Shown: positions 8,973-17,257, numbered from the stretch's first letter. The stretch: 64,000 bases of DNA from Aneurinibacillus sp. Ricciae_BoGa-3 (GCF_028421645.1 NZ_CP116887.1:4032001-4096000), one strand, 5' to 3'. The notes: a model not told the origin generated them from the letters alone. Numbers and translations are program-made.

Positions 8973-9325
8973 GGATCCCCATACTCAAACTTGGCAATTA
9001 TCTGTTGGTTTCCATACAAGTGGAACTTGATGATAACACAGCTGTTCAATTTCAACAGGATTTACTAGGAATGATCCATAAAACCGGATCCAAAGGCGTT
9101 GTAATCGATTTGACATCGGTACAAATGATCGACAGCTATATTGCAAGAGTGCTTGGCGACGTAGTAAAAATGGCTGAACTGCTTGGCAGTGAAGTTGTAT
9201 TTACAGGCATACAGCCAGCGGTCAGCATTACCCTTATCGACCTTGGCATTACTTTCCGTAATGTAAAAACAGCCATGAATTTAGAACAAGGATTGGAAAA
9301 ACTGCAGCAATTATTGGAGGGATAA
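8969..9325 (+). CDS. rsbS: RsbS stressosome antagonist
   Basis: A single-domain STAS protein (118 aa) that co-assembles with RsbR and binds RsbT. Ser56 in [10 protein letters not shown] corresponds to the phosphorylated serine of B. subtilis RsbS; phosphorylation by RsbT releases RsbT. ATG at 8969 has a GGGAGGA SD and overlaps rsbR. The stop TAA shares its last base with the rsbT ATG (TAATG), so translation is coupled and subunit ratios are likely fixed. Confidence 0.95.
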   Translation: MRIPILKLGNYLLVSIQVELDDNTAVQFQQDLLGMIHKTGSKGVVIDLTSVQMIDSYIARVLGDVVKMAELLGSEVVFTGIQPAVSITLIDLGITFRNVKTAMNLEQGLEKLQQLLEG

Positions 9326-9732
9326 TGGTGGACAACAACCCTAACATAACCGTTTATAACGAGTGGGATATCGTTGTTGCCCGACAAACGGGGCGGGACC
9401 TCGCCAAATCCCTCGGATTCGGAGAAGTAGACCAAGCGCGGATAACGACCGCTATATCCGAATTGGCTCGTAATATATATTTATACGCTAAAAAAGGCGA
9501 GATTGAGTTATCTTCGGTTTACGAGGATGACAAAGTTGGCATTCGCATTATGTCGCGGGATGAAGGACCTGGCATTAAAGATGTAGTCCGGGCCCTTGAA
9601 GATGGCTATTCTACTTCCGGCGGACTGGGGGCAGGCCTTCCCGGCGTAAAGCGTTTGATGGATGTTTTCAGCATTGAGAGCGCTGAAGGGAAAGGAACAA
9701 CAGTCAACGCGATAAAGTGGAAAATGCTCTAG
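9325..9732 (+). CDS. rsbT: RsbT serine/threonine kinase and RsbU activator
   Basis: GHKL-fold switch kinase (135 aa) that phosphorylates RsbR/RsbS and, once released, activates the phosphatase RsbU. The ATP-binding region is recognisable: TAISELARNIYLYA (N-box with the Mg-binding Asn), DEGPGI (G1) and GGLGAGLPGVKRLMD (G2 lid). Start ATG 9325 is fused to the rsbS stop. It sits between rsbS and rsbU as in B. subtilis. Confidence 0.95.
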   Translation: MVDNNPNITVYNEWDIVVARQTGRDLAKSLGFGEVDQARITTAISELARNIYLYAKKGEIELSSVYEDDKVGIRIMSRDEGPGIKDVVRALEDGYSTSGGLGAGLPGVKRLMDVFSIESAEGKGTTVNAIKWKML

Positions 9733-9747
9733 GGAGGAGGCGCTTTA

Positions 9748-10752
9748 TTGAAACAAGTCATGGAGTATTACGAAAAAATTATGCTTCATTTTCTACAAAA
9801 CCAGGGGGAACACCAGCTTTATGCTGGCCAGCAGCTAAGTAAGCAGCTTATTGAGAAGGATGTTTCACCCGAAGAAATTTTATCTATACATTTAACCGCG
9901 ATGAAGAAGAACGGCTTCACCCTCTCTTCCGACTGGGAAAAGTCTTTCCAATTTCTTTTAGAAATCATGGTTTCCTTTGGTATGGCCTACCAGGAACGGC
10001 AGAGCCTTCGGATCAAGAAAAAACAGTTTGAAAGCGAAATCAACGTAGCGATTTCGATGCAAAAAAACCTATACCCAAGCAATTTTAACCACAATTTTCA
10101 CGACATTGACCTTGGATTTATCAGTACGCCGGCTCGGGAGATGTCCGGTGATTTTTATTATTTTATTAATCATGACCGCGATCGCCTTGGTGTACTCATC
10201 GCGGATATAGTCGGAAAAGGCATCCCGGCTGCTTTATGTATGTCGATGATCAAATATGCAATGGATACGCTGGAAAGAGATGCGAAACCAGCGAACCTTA
10301 TTCTGGATCACCTTAACAGGCTAATGATAAAAAATGCTGATCCCAGCTTATTTGTCACAATGTTCTATACGATTTATGACCCTCTCACCTCGATACTCTC
10401 CTATTCATCGGCCGGCCACGAACCCGCGCTTTATTATGACAGCCGGGCGGATAAGTTCTCTGACCTTAACACAAAAGGTCTCATCCTTGGGGTCGATTCT
10501 CAGGTTGAGTACAAAGAGAAAAGCCTGCAGTTGCATCCAGGAGATTATGTCATTCTTTACACAGATGGTGTCACCGAGTTTAGGCGGTCCGATATGCCTG
10601 ACGACAACCATATCCTGCGTGAAGCGCTGAGCACAGTTGATAAGACGATGACATCCCAGGAAATTGTAGAAAAAATATATCAGTATATCATCAATAAAAA
10701 AGATTATCAGCTGGATGATGACCATACCATTGTCATGATCAGGAAAACATAG
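9748..10752 (+). CDS. rsbU: RsbU PP2C phosphatase
   Basis: Environmental-stress phosphatase that dephosphorylates RsbV-P. The N-terminal ~85 residues form the helical RsbT-binding domain. From ~110 on there is a PPM/SpoIIE catalytic domain: SMQKNLYPS, ISTPAREMSGDFYYF (metal-binding Asp), VLIADIVGKGIPAAL (second metal Asp), SSAGHEPALYY, ILYTDGVTEF and DDDHTIVMI. All expected acidic residues are present. The start is TTG at 9748 after GGGAGGAGG. The gene is the last before the internal SigB promoter. Confidence 0.94.
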   Translation: MKQVMEYYEKIMLHFLQNQGEHQLYAGQQLSKQLIEKDVSPEEILSIHLTAMKKNGFTLSSDWEKSFQFLLEIMVSFGMAYQERQSLRIKKKQFESEINVAISMQKNLYPSNFNHNFHDIDLGFISTPAREMSGDFYYFINHDRDRLGVLIADIVGKGIPAALCMSMIKYAMDTLERDAKPANLILDHLNRLMIKNADPSLFVTMFYTIYDPLTSILSYSSAGHEPALYYDSRADKFSDLNTKGLILGVDSQVEYKEKSLQLHPGDYVILYTDGVTEFRRSDMPDDNHILREALSTVDKTMTSQEIVEKIYQYIINKKDYQLDDDHTIVMIRKT

Positions 10753-10784
10753 CATCCTGGATAAAATTAACTTTTCTTATCTTC

Positions 10785-10810
10785 GTTTAACCGGTTAGAT
10801 AGCGTGGTAA
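10785..10810 (+). promoter_or_regulatory. Autoregulatory SigB promoter of rsbV-rsbW-sigB-rsbX
   Basis: GTTTAA (10785-10790), 14 bp, TGGTAA (10805-10810). In B. subtilis the SigB-dependent internal promoter sits exactly here, ahead of rsbV. The match is one base off GGGTAA in the -10. Confidence 0.8.
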
Positions 10811-10862
10811 AGTAATATTATTATTCTGTACATAAGATAACATTCCAGACAGGGATTATACT

Positions 10863-10898
10863 CGGCTGACCACAAGCCTTTTCAAGGGTGGTGAGCCG
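10863..10898 (+). other. Hairpin in the rsbV leader
   Basis: CGGCT-G-ACCAC pairs with GTGGT-G-AGCCG around a ~14-nt loop, 10-bp stem with one G-G mismatch. No T-tract follows, so it is a leader structure rather than a terminator. It lies between the SigB promoter and the rsbV SD. Confidence 0.5.
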
Positions 10899-10944
10899 TA
10901 GTTGTGCTGATGTGTGCTAAAATAAACAATTTGAGGTGAAGAGA

Positions 10945-11262
10945 ATGAATCAGTTACCTTTCGTTGTAGATAAGGTCGAGTCTGATAATGAAGTGCGCTT
11001 GTTCATCAGCGGTGATTTGGATCTGGCTACCGCTCCCCAGTTGAGAGAGGTTCTGCTACCGCTTGCGGAGAAAGAAACGAAGCCTCTTCGAATGAATTTA
11101 AGAGAGCTTCATTATATGGACAGCACCGGTCTTGGTGTATTTATTGCTGCCCTCAAACTTCGCAACTCCATTGATTCGGAAATTTATTTAGAAGAAGTTC
11201 CGGATAAGATTCAGAGGATTTTCCAGATTTCAGGTGTCGATCAATATCTTACAATGGTTTAA
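10945..11262 (+). CDS. rsbV: RsbV anti-anti-sigma factor
   Basis: A STAS-domain anti-anti-sigma factor (105 aa) that, when unphosphorylated, binds RsbW and frees SigB. The phosphorylation motif MDSTGLGVFIAAL is intact (Ser60). I placed the start at ATG 10945, 6 nt after GAGGTG, instead of the in-frame GTG at 10936 which is part of the SD itself. First gene under the internal SigB promoter. Confidence 0.95.
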   Translation: MNQLPFVVDKVESDNEVRLFISGDLDLATAPQLREVLLPLAEKETKPLRMNLRELHYMDSTGLGVFIAALKLRNSIDSEIYLEEVPDKIQRIFQISGVDQYLTMV

Positions 11263-11286
11263 TTTCTTACCAGGGGGGTTTATTCA

Positions 11287-11772
11287 ATGCCCAGTTTAAA
11301 TGACTATGTCAAAATTGTTGTACCGGCCCGGGCCGATTATATAGGTGTTATCCGTCTGACAGTATCTGGGTTAGCCTACCAGATGGGCTTTTCCTACAAC
11401 GATATCGAAGATATTAAAGTAGCAATTGCTGAAGCGTGTAACAACGTCGTCCGGCATGCATACGATCACAGCCAAGGTGTCCTTACGATCCACTTCCACA
11501 TTCGCGAAGATAATCTTGAAGTAGAAGTATGCGACGAGGGTGGCGCCTTTGACGTGACCAAAATCGAGGGCGGAGCCGCTTCCCTGCACGGTAAAAACCT
11601 TGATGAAATTGAAATTGGCGGCCTTGGCATTTATTTAATGAAGACGCTCATGGACCAGGTTAAGTATGATACAAGCCAGGGGGGGGTTCGTGTTTCACTT
11701 CTCAAATATTTGAATAGGGATGAGGTGAGCGAAAGTGAGCCAGACGTCCACCGGGAACTCAAACAATCTTGA
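11287..11772 (+). CDS. rsbW: RsbW anti-sigma-B kinase
   Basis: Anti-sigma factor that sequesters SigB and phosphorylates RsbV. GHKL ATPase fold (161 aa): VAIAEACNNVVRHAY (N-box), VEVCDEGGAFDVTKI (G1) and IGGLGIYLMKTLMDQV (G2). ATG at 11287 has AGGGGGG upstream. The 3' end overlaps sigB by 38 bp, the usual coupled arrangement in Bacillales that matches synthesis of sigma and anti-sigma. Confidence 0.96.
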   Translation: MPSLNDYVKIVVPARADYIGVIRLTVSGLAYQMGFSYNDIEDIKVAIAEACNNVVRHAYDHSQGVLTIHFHIREDNLEVEVCDEGGAFDVTKIEGGAASLHGKNLDEIEIGGLGIYLMKTLMDQVKYDTSQGGVRVSLLKYLNRDEVSESEPDVHRELKQS

Positions 11773-12511
11773 TATCGCGGAATGCATACGTGAGTACCAA
11801 AGTTCAAAATCAGAAGATGTACTAAACCAAATCCTGCTTAATTATCAAACCACAGTTCGAAAGCTCGCCTCTAAGATGGCTCGGGACTTTCACCTGGTAG
11901 ACGACCTGTACCAGGTTGGAATGATGGCTCTCCTAGGGGCAATCGATAAATTTGACATCAATGTCAGCAACAATTTCGACGCTTATGCTGTTTCAACGAT
12001 TGTTGGAAAAATGAAGCACTACCTTCGGGATAAGACGTGGAGCATACGCGTGCCCCGCACAATTAAAGAAATGGGCTACAGGCTCCAGAAAACCATCGAT
12101 GAACTTACCATCGAACTTCAAAGATCCCCCCGCATTGATGAAATCGCCCGGAAGCTTGAACTGAGTGAAGAAAAAGTATTGGAGATCATGGAAAACAAAG
12201 GAAATATCCATGCTCTATCGCTTGATACTCCCATGAAGGCGGATAGCCAGGAGCAGGATTCCCATACTCTTATGGATGTTATTCAGGATCAGGATCCAGG
12301 GTACGCAGATGTAGACCGTAAAATGGATTTGTCTGGCCTGCTCGACAAACTCGATGAGCAGCAGAAGATGGTTATCCACTATGTTTATTATGAAGAATGG
12401 TCCCAGCGGCAGATCGGTGAGAAGCTTGGGATCTCCCAGATGCAGGTATCCCGCATCTTGCGTAAAACACTGGAACAGATGAGAGAGGCTTACACAAAGA
12501 GTTCGGAGTGA
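11735..12511 (+). CDS. sigB: General stress sigma factor SigB
   Basis: Sigma-70 family factor of the SigB/SigF/SigG group (258 aa). Region 2 contains DLYQVGMMALLGAIDKFD and FDAYAVSTIVGKMKHYLRD; region 3 is IRVPRTIKEMGYRLQKTIDE; region 4 has the helix-turn-helix WSQRQIGEKLGISQMQVSRI. The start is GTG at 11735 with GATGAGG-type SD inside rsbW. It is followed 4 bp later by rsbX. Its likely local targets are its own rsbV promoter, the DUF948 operon and the hydrolase at 6032. Confidence 0.96.
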   Translation: MSQTSTGNSNNLDIAECIREYQSSKSEDVLNQILLNYQTTVRKLASKMARDFHLVDDLYQVGMMALLGAIDKFDINVSNNFDAYAVSTIVGKMKHYLRDKTWSIRVPRTIKEMGYRLQKTIDELTIELQRSPRIDEIARKLELSEEKVLEIMENKGNIHALSLDTPMKADSQEQDSHTLMDVIQDQDPGYADVDRKMDLSGLLDKLDEQQKMVIHYVYYEEWSQRQIGEKLGISQMQVSRILRKTLEQMREAYTKSSE

Positions 12512-12515
12512 TTTG

Positions 12516-13145
12516 ATGAAGGTGGAGAATGGAAATACATTTACGTACAGTATTCATAACACATCTAAAAAACCTAATACCTTATCTGGCGATTGTTATT
12601 TTGCCAGGCAACATGAGAACTATATGCTTCTAAGCATCGCTGATGGGCTTGGCAGTGGACCGGCTGCTCGCTTTGCTGCTGAAAAAACAGTCAAAGAAAT
12701 AGAAGCAAATTTCGATGTGGATTCTCCCCTCCAACTGTTAGAGCTAAGCAATCGCACCCTTCAGGGATCTCGCGGTTCAGTAGTGGGCATTGCTTGCATT
12801 GACTGGAGAAGCTGCTCATGCAAATACGCAGGCATCGGCAATATTACGTGTATCTCCATTACTCCACAGCGTAAGAAGCAGTACTATCTCTCTGTTCCTG
12901 GCTACTTAAACGGCCGTTCTTTTCATGCTATTGAGCGAAGCTTTCCTTTTCATCCTGGTGACACCATTGTTCTCTATTCAGATGGGATCCAGCTGCCAGA
13001 TAACTGGGAGTACATCGTGACGGAACCTGGGAGTACACAGCAAGTTCTGCAGCGTATTATCCACCAGATGGAAACCATCAATGACGATGCAACGTTAATT
13101 ATCGGGAAATGGGACCAAACATCCCCATCTTCCACTTCCTTTTAG
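12516..13145 (+). CDS. rsbX: RsbX-type PP2C phosphatase
   Basis: Feedback phosphatase that resets the stressosome by dephosphorylating RsbR/RsbS. The 209-aa PP2C/SpoIIE domain shows SGDCYFARQHENYMLLSIAD (metal-binding Asp residues), DGLGSGPAARFAAE, YAGIGNITCISI, IVLYSDGIQLP and NDDATLIIGKW. ATG at 12516 is 7 nt from the GGAG that overlaps the sigB stop. The last gene of the operon, as in B. subtilis. Confidence 0.92.
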   Translation: MKVENGNTFTYSIHNTSKKPNTLSGDCYFARQHENYMLLSIADGLGSGPAARFAAEKTVKEIEANFDVDSPLQLLELSNRTLQGSRGSVVGIACIDWRSCSCKYAGIGNITCISITPQRKKQYYLSVPGYLNGRSFHAIERSFPFHPGDTIVLYSDGIQLPDNWEYIVTEPGSTQQVLQRIIHQMETINDDATLIIGKWDQTSPSSTSF

Positions 13146-13152
13146 ACAATTC

Positions 13153-13196
13153 GGCTGCAGTCACGCCTAAAGCGCTGGCTGCAGCTTTAATTATTT
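13153..13196 (+). terminator. Probable terminator of the sigB operon
   Basis: GCTGCAG/CTGCAGC with an 18-nt interior that can pair partly, followed by TTTAATTATTTT. The T-tract is interrupted, so the call is moderate. Confidence 0.45.
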
Positions 13197-13225
13197 TGAT
13201 TGGCTTATACGCATAAATCAAAGCG

Positions 13226-14662
13226 CTACCTATGAACGTTCCGCTTGTCGGAGATCCATTTTACAAGGGCCGTTACTCCAAGGGTAAACGCTACGATAAT
13301 TCCAGTAAACGTTACAAACAGAGCGATGTAATCAAAAAATCCATAGGATAAAAATTTCTTCCACTGAATCCCTCCCTTTAGATCATCAATCACAAGGTTC
13401 ATGCCAAAAATGCCGCTTATCACTGTATAGATGGTTAGAATCATTAGCAAGTGGTTATGTCGTTTGTCTGAGAATTTCTCCTGATATTGATAAAGACTTG
13501 AGAGAGTCTGTTCGACATCTTCAAATAACCGGTCGTTGCCAAACTGGTTTCGCAACTGGAGAAAAATATCCTTACCCTGAGACTGCGAGATGACCTCTAT
13601 GAAATAGTAACGGGTTGAAAAATCAGTAATGGAGCGAATGAGGTATTCAATTTCCCTGTTATCTTTATCAACGCGTACGTCAGAGTGCCTATTCGAAAGC
13701 TTAAGGAGCACGATATGGTGGAACAAATTAAGAAGCACCGTATAGTAATACTCCCCATACATCTGATTAGCTAACCTTTGGCACTCTTCGGGTCCTCGAT
13801 TTGTCAGGCAGCAGAAAGCATGCTCGGCCGTAACATAATGTGTATAGGGCGCCCAGCGCTTGTAAACCCGGTCAGAACTGCAATAATTATCAATATAATC
13901 ATTGTTCGCTGCACTAACAAACGGTTCGCCTTTGTGGGAAACACCATCCAGGTGTGCGGCTCTATATAAGTCTATGTTCTCGATCGTGGCGTCCTCTTCA
14001 AAAGCAAAGAAGCCCTGAACATACATTCTTTCATCAACAAAAAAAGGCAATGTTTCGAAATAGGCCCCTTCTACACCCTCTGTATCCAGATAAGGAAGAA
14101 TACTCTTGGCCAGCACTTTAAAGACAAAATCCTCTACTTCTTTGAATTCCTGCCCCGCATAAGAAACACTGGACTGTTCCCTGTTGTCTGTTAAATTCTC
14201 CAACACACGCAACTGGGCTGCAAAATCCAAGGCCTGCGTATAGGTTAAATCGTCTGCTATAATCTCTGTTCTTATTGTCATCAAACCAAGATCAAACGGG
14301 CAGACAATCATATCTACGGAGTGAATCCGAAAGGTAAAATTGTGGCTTCCGCTTCGAAAGTTTACATCGATACCCATTTTACGCGTATATCGATGAAACC
14401 CTTCATCATCCTCTCGCTTGGGAAAAAGGAAACTGGATGTGAAAGGCAGATAGTGCCGTTCAAGGCTTCGATGGGAAACCCGGTACCCTTCACCGTAAAA
14501 AGCTTTCTCATAATCTACTTGACTAAGATAAAACGACTGGTATTCGTCCTTTTTCAGCTGTGCTCTTAACTCTTGGTGTTTGTTGGGTTTTATCGAGAAA
14601 GGGAAAATAAACTGGCATTGTGCTGTTGCTAGCTTCTTATCGTGGATTATGGGTTCCTGCAT
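13226..14662 (-). CDS. CorA-like membrane protein with a long divergent cytoplasmic domain
   Basis: A 478-aa protein. The C-terminus has two TM helices (residues ~402-422 and ~440-465) with GMN directly after the first (ISGIFGMNLV), the selectivity signature of CorA Mg2+ channels. A long helical stretch before it (SLYQYQEKFSDKRHNHLLMI) matches the CorA stalk. The first ~330 residues do not resemble a standard CorA funnel and I cannot assign them. Ion transport is plausible but unproven. ATG at 14662 has GGGAG. It is convergent with the sigB operon and follows gerE on the minus strand, separated by a terminator. Confidence 0.75.
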   Translation of the reverse strand: MQEPIIHDKKLATAQCQFIFPFSIKPNKHQELRAQLKKDEYQSFYLSQVDYEKAFYGEGYRVSHRSLERHYLPFTSSFLFPKREDDEGFHRYTRKMGIDVNFRSGSHNFTFRIHSVDMIVCPFDLGLMTIRTEIIADDLTYTQALDFAAQLRVLENLTDNREQSSVSYAGQEFKEVEDFVFKVLAKSILPYLDTEGVEGAYFETLPFFVDERMYVQGFFAFEEDATIENIDLYRAAHLDGVSHKGEPFVSAANNDYIDNYCSSDRVYKRWAPYTHYVTAEHAFCCLTNRGPEECQRLANQMYGEYYYTVLLNLFHHIVLLKLSNRHSDVRVDKDNREIEYLIRSITDFSTRYYFIEVISQSQGKDIFLQLRNQFGNDRLFEDVEQTLSSLYQYQEKFSDKRHNHLLMILTIYTVISGIFGMNLVIDDLKGGIQWKKFLSYGFFDYIALFVTFTGIIVAFTLGVTALVKWISDKRNVHR

Positions 14663-14714
14663 CTGCCTTCTCCCTTCTAATCGTTATATAGTAATTTACC
14701 CACTTTTCGTGCAA

Positions 14715-14748
14715 ACAAAAAATCACCCCCTGATAACCAGGAGGTGAG
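14715..14748 (-). terminator. Terminator after gerE
   Basis: TCACCTCCTGG/CCAGG-GGGTGA-type stem (11 bp with one mismatch) around TTAT, followed by TTTTTTG on the minus strand. It lies 14 bp past the gerE stop. Confidence 0.85.
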
Positions 14749-14761
14749 CGACCGGTTCATT

Positions 14762-14983
14762 TTAAATTTGCAATTCTCCTAAACGAACCAGTTCGACAAC
14801 TGCTTGTGACCGACCTTTTACTCCGAGCTTTTGCATAACGTTGCTGATGTGATTACGCACCGTCTTCTCGCTAATAAAAAGTTGCTGGGCAATGTCTCTT
14901 GTCGTCTTATCAAGCACTAATAATTCAAAAACTTCCCTTTCTCGGTTGGTCAATAGTGGCTTCGCTTTCTGGTCGTTACCCAA
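14762..14983 (-). CDS. gerE: GerE, late mother-cell transcription regulator
   Basis: A stand-alone LuxR-type DNA-binding domain of 73 aa: LTNREREVFELLVLDKTTRD, IAQQLFISEKTVRNHI and SNVMQKLGVKGRSQAVVELV. The length and sequence are those of GerE, which modulates spore-coat genes together with SigK. ATG at 14983 has AGGAGGGG. A textbook SigK promoter lies 59 bp upstream, as expected since gerE is transcribed by SigK. It identifies the organism as a spore former. Confidence 0.96.
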   Translation of the reverse strand: MGNDQKAKPLLTNREREVFELLVLDKTTRDIAQQLFISEKTVRNHISNVMQKLGVKGRSQAVVELVRLGELQI

Positions 14984-15041
14984 ATGAACTACCCCTCCTT
15001 GCTCGGGCTCTCAAGTACAAGGCCGGGGATACAGTCAACCA

Positions 15042-15069
15042 TATTTTATGACCAGAGGAGAAGCAGGGT
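15042..15069 (-). promoter_or_regulatory. SigK-type promoter of gerE
   Basis: On the minus strand CATAAAATA (15042-15050) matches the SigK -10 (CATA-N3-TA) exactly, with AC of the -35 17 bp upstream (15068-15069). The transcript would begin about 50 nt before the gerE start codon. Confidence 0.75.
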
Positions 15070-15201
15070 GCGGTGGCGGGGGGAATTTGGGCCTGCGACA
15101 CATTATATTCAGCTGTATAGAAGCGTGTGACCGCGATTCCAAAAGCCGTTTTACTGTCCGTAGAGTGATTTATGTACGCTCGCTTGTGAGTGGCGGTTCA
15201 T

Positions 15202-15588
15202 TCATCCTTTGACTGTGATTATGGGGATTATTGGAAACTTGCTCTTTAAATCTCGTAACAACGTATCATCCTTTATAAAAATCCACCTGGCGCTGTCCAT
15301 TCTTAAGGCGGCCACCCCCACTTCGTTAGTGCTTAACTGCCAAAACGGAAGTGGCAGCCTGCGAAAAGCGAAAACAACATTTCCAAAGTTAAAGCAAGAT
15401 TTCAGGCAGTCATTCAAGGTGAACTCCCGCCGGTTGTATTCGAGCAAATGAACCGGTTCAATGCCGAACTTTTTAAGCAGATGTCTTCGATCGGCAGCCT
15501 GCTCTTCTGTCTTTCCTTCACTGTAGCGGGAAGACAGAACAGGGTACTGCCGGGCAAGATAGTGATAATCTATGCCGTGGAAAAACAT
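15202..15588 (-). CDS. Hypothetical protein coupled to a thioesterase
   Basis: A 128-aa soluble protein I do not recognise. It is rich in basic and aromatic residues (MFFHGIDYHYLARQYPVLSS at the N-terminus) and ends in two beta-like strands (GVAALRMDSARWIFIKDDTL and KFPIIPIITVKG). No TM segment, signal peptide or metal motif is visible. Its ATG (15588) is one base after the stop of the thioesterase gene (TAACATG) with GGAGATGG upstream, so it is almost certainly translated with it. The partner suggests acyl-CoA chemistry, but that is inference only. Confidence 0.6.
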   Translation of the reverse strand: MFFHGIDYHYLARQYPVLSSRYSEGKTEEQAADRRHLLKKFGIEPVHLLEYNRREFTLNDCLKSCFNFGNVVFAFRRLPLPFWQLSTNEVGVAALRMDSARWIFIKDDTLLRDLKSKFPIIPIITVKG

Positions 15589-15589
15589 G

Positions 15590-16069
15590 TTATTTCACCA
15601 TCTCCAGCTTCTCAAATACCGCTATCTCCTTCTTAAGTTTCTCCGGAATGGCTACGCTTTTATGCGTAGCTTTCGACATAAGGACGATTGTGCCTCTTCC
15701 TGTAGTGGCGATAACATCTCTGTTCTCCAATTTTAAGCAGTATTCAAACTCCAGCGAACTTCTGCCCATTGATGCTACCCGGACACCCAGCTTCACCTTA
15801 TCTTCCATGAATACTTCTGCTAAGTAGTGGCAAGCAACATCAGCCGCTACAATCATGAGATCCGATCCTTCCTCGAAGATTTGCTCCCTTCCTCCAGGCA
15901 AGTTATTAAAATAATTGATTCTTCCCTCTTCAAAGTAAATAAAATAGCTAATGTTGTTAACGTGTCCAGACATGTCTGTTTCACAGTAACGGACGTTAAT
16001 TGGCATAAAGAAATAGAATCTCTTTACCCAACTCTCCATGTCAGGCTGTATATATGTTGGTTTCGCCAT
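15590..16069 (-). CDS. Acyl-CoA thioesterase, hotdog fold (4HBT type)
   Basis: A 159-aa hotdog-fold thioesterase. The N-terminal active-site segment INVRYCETDMSGHVNNISYF with the catalytic Asp, followed by YFEEGRINYF, is typical of 4-hydroxybenzoyl-CoA/YbgC-type enzymes that cleave acyl-CoA. ATG at 16069 is 9 nt after GGAG; an in-frame TTG at 16084 overlaps this SD and is rejected. It is followed directly by the 128-aa unknown gene. It lies downstream of bioB but a terminator separates them. Substrate unknown. Confidence 0.85.
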   Translation of the reverse strand: MAKPTYIQPDMESWVKRFYFFMPINVRYCETDMSGHVNNISYFIYFEEGRINYFNNLPGGREQIFEEGSDLMIVAADVACHYLAEVFMEDKVKLGVRVASMGRSSLEFEYCLKLENRDVIATTGRGTIVLMSKATHKSVAIPEKLKKEIAVFEKLEMVK

Positions 16070-16120
16070 CGTACTGGTCTCCAATCCACATGTTTGTATT
16101 TTTCTATATATTTAGTTTAA

Positions 16121-16148
16121 CAGAAAAGACTGCTCTTATGTGAGCAGC
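16121..16148 (-). terminator. Terminator after bioB
   Basis: CTGCTC/GAGCAG stem with a 6-nt loop, followed on the minus strand by TCTTTTCTG. It lies 29 bp past the bioB stop. Confidence 0.7.
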
Positions 16149-16176
16149 CTGCTTATTTAGTATAGGCTCGTATAAT

Positions 16177-17202
16177 TTAATGGCTTTGAGGACCGCTGTC
16201 ATACGCACATTCTTCAATCTCAAACCCTAAATCTTGAATCATCTGGTGGTCTAGAGAGGATTTCTGGCCGTCTGTCGTAAGGTAATCGCCAATAAAGATA
16301 GAATTAGCCGCATACAGGCCCAATGGCTGCAGAGAACGCAGATTCACTTCACGCCCGCCAGAAATGCGAATTTCTTTGGTTGGATTAACGTAGCGGAACA
16401 AGGCCAGTACCTTCAAGCATTTGCGCGGGTTTAGTTCCTTGAGATTTTCAAGAGGCGTGCCGGGGATCGCATTTAAAAAATTAACCGGTATCGAATCGGC
16501 ATCCAGTTCACGAAGGGCAAATGCCATCTCTACGATTTGTGCATCGGTCTCCCCCATCCCGACGATAACACCTGAGCAGGGAGACATACCCGCCTCTTTG
16601 ACAGCATTTACTGTATTTACGCGGTCTTCATATGTATGGGAGGTCGTGATCGCGTCATGGTGGCTTTCAGCTGTGTTGAGATTATGGTTAAACCGATCCA
16701 CACCTGCCGCCTGAAGCTTCTTCGCCTGTTCCGGCGTCACAAGTCCAAGGCAGGCGCAAATCTTCATACCGTACTCTTCTTTAATTTCCTTAATGGCTTC
16801 AACCACTTTATTGACTTCAGAATCAGAAGGACGCCTGCCGCTCATCACGATACAATAGGTGCCTGCCTTTAATTCATTCGCCTTGCGCGCGCCGTCTAGT
16901 AATACATCCTTCTCCAGCAACGGATACTTCTCAACAGGTGCATTGGAAACGATAGACTGGGAACAGTACCCGCAATTCTCCGGACACAGACCGCTCTTTG
17001 CATTAATAATCATATTCAGCTTTACCTTATTGCCATAATAGTGGTGGCGAATCCGGTAGGCTCCATGGAGAAGAGGCAAAATGTCTTCGTCAGGAGTATT
17101 TAAAATAGCCAAAGCCTCTTCCTGTGTGATGTGGGTTCCTGATAGAACTTCATTCGCAAGCGCCTGCCATTCGACTTCATGTACATACTGTTGTGTATTC
17201 AT
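16177..17202 (-). CDS. bioB: Biotin synthase
   Basis: Radical-SAM enzyme that inserts sulfur into dethiobiotin in the last step of biotin synthesis. The 341-aa sequence carries the CxxxCxxC cluster motif (Cys73, Cys77, Cys80 in GLCPENCGYC) that binds the SAM [4Fe-4S] cluster. Further family features are MSGRRPSDSEVNKV, NHNLNTAESHHD and IRISGGREVNLRSLQP. ATG at 17202 has a GGAGG SD. It stands alone here; other bio genes must lie elsewhere. A BirA-type operator overlapping its promoter implies repression by biotin. Confidence 0.97.
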   Translation of the reverse strand: MNTQQYVHEVEWQALANEVLSGTHITQEEALAILNTPDEDILPLLHGAYRIRHHYYGNKVKLNMIINAKSGLCPENCGYCSQSIVSNAPVEKYPLLEKDVLLDGARKANELKAGTYCIVMSGRRPSDSEVNKVVEAIKEIKEEYGMKICACLGLVTPEQAKKLQAAGVDRFNHNLNTAESHHDAITTSHTYEDRVNTVNAVKEAGMSPCSGVIVGMGETDAQIVEMAFALRELDADSIPVNFLNAIPGTPLENLKELNPRKCLKVLALFRYVNPTKEIRISGGREVNLRSLQPLGLYAANSIFIGDYLTTDGQKSSLDHQMIQDLGFEIEECAYDSGPQSH

Positions 17203-17215
17203 AGGTAAGCCTCCT

Positions 17216-17257
17216 AATTAATTGTTAACCTTTTATCGTGATGTAGTTAACATTAAT
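17216..17257. promoter_or_regulatory. BirA-type biotin operator of bioB
   Basis: A long inverted repeat: ATTAATTGTTAACC and, 15-17 bp on, GTTAACATTAAT. This is the GTTAAC-N-GTTAAC dyad expected for the biotin repressor BirA. It sits directly downstream of the bioB -10 box. Confidence 0.75.

Noticed and set aside
14663..14720. SigB promoter ahead of the CorA-like gene
   Set aside because: GGGTAA is present on the minus strand, but at 14-bp spacing the -35 is TTTTTG, inside the gerE terminator T-tract. The match is too weak.
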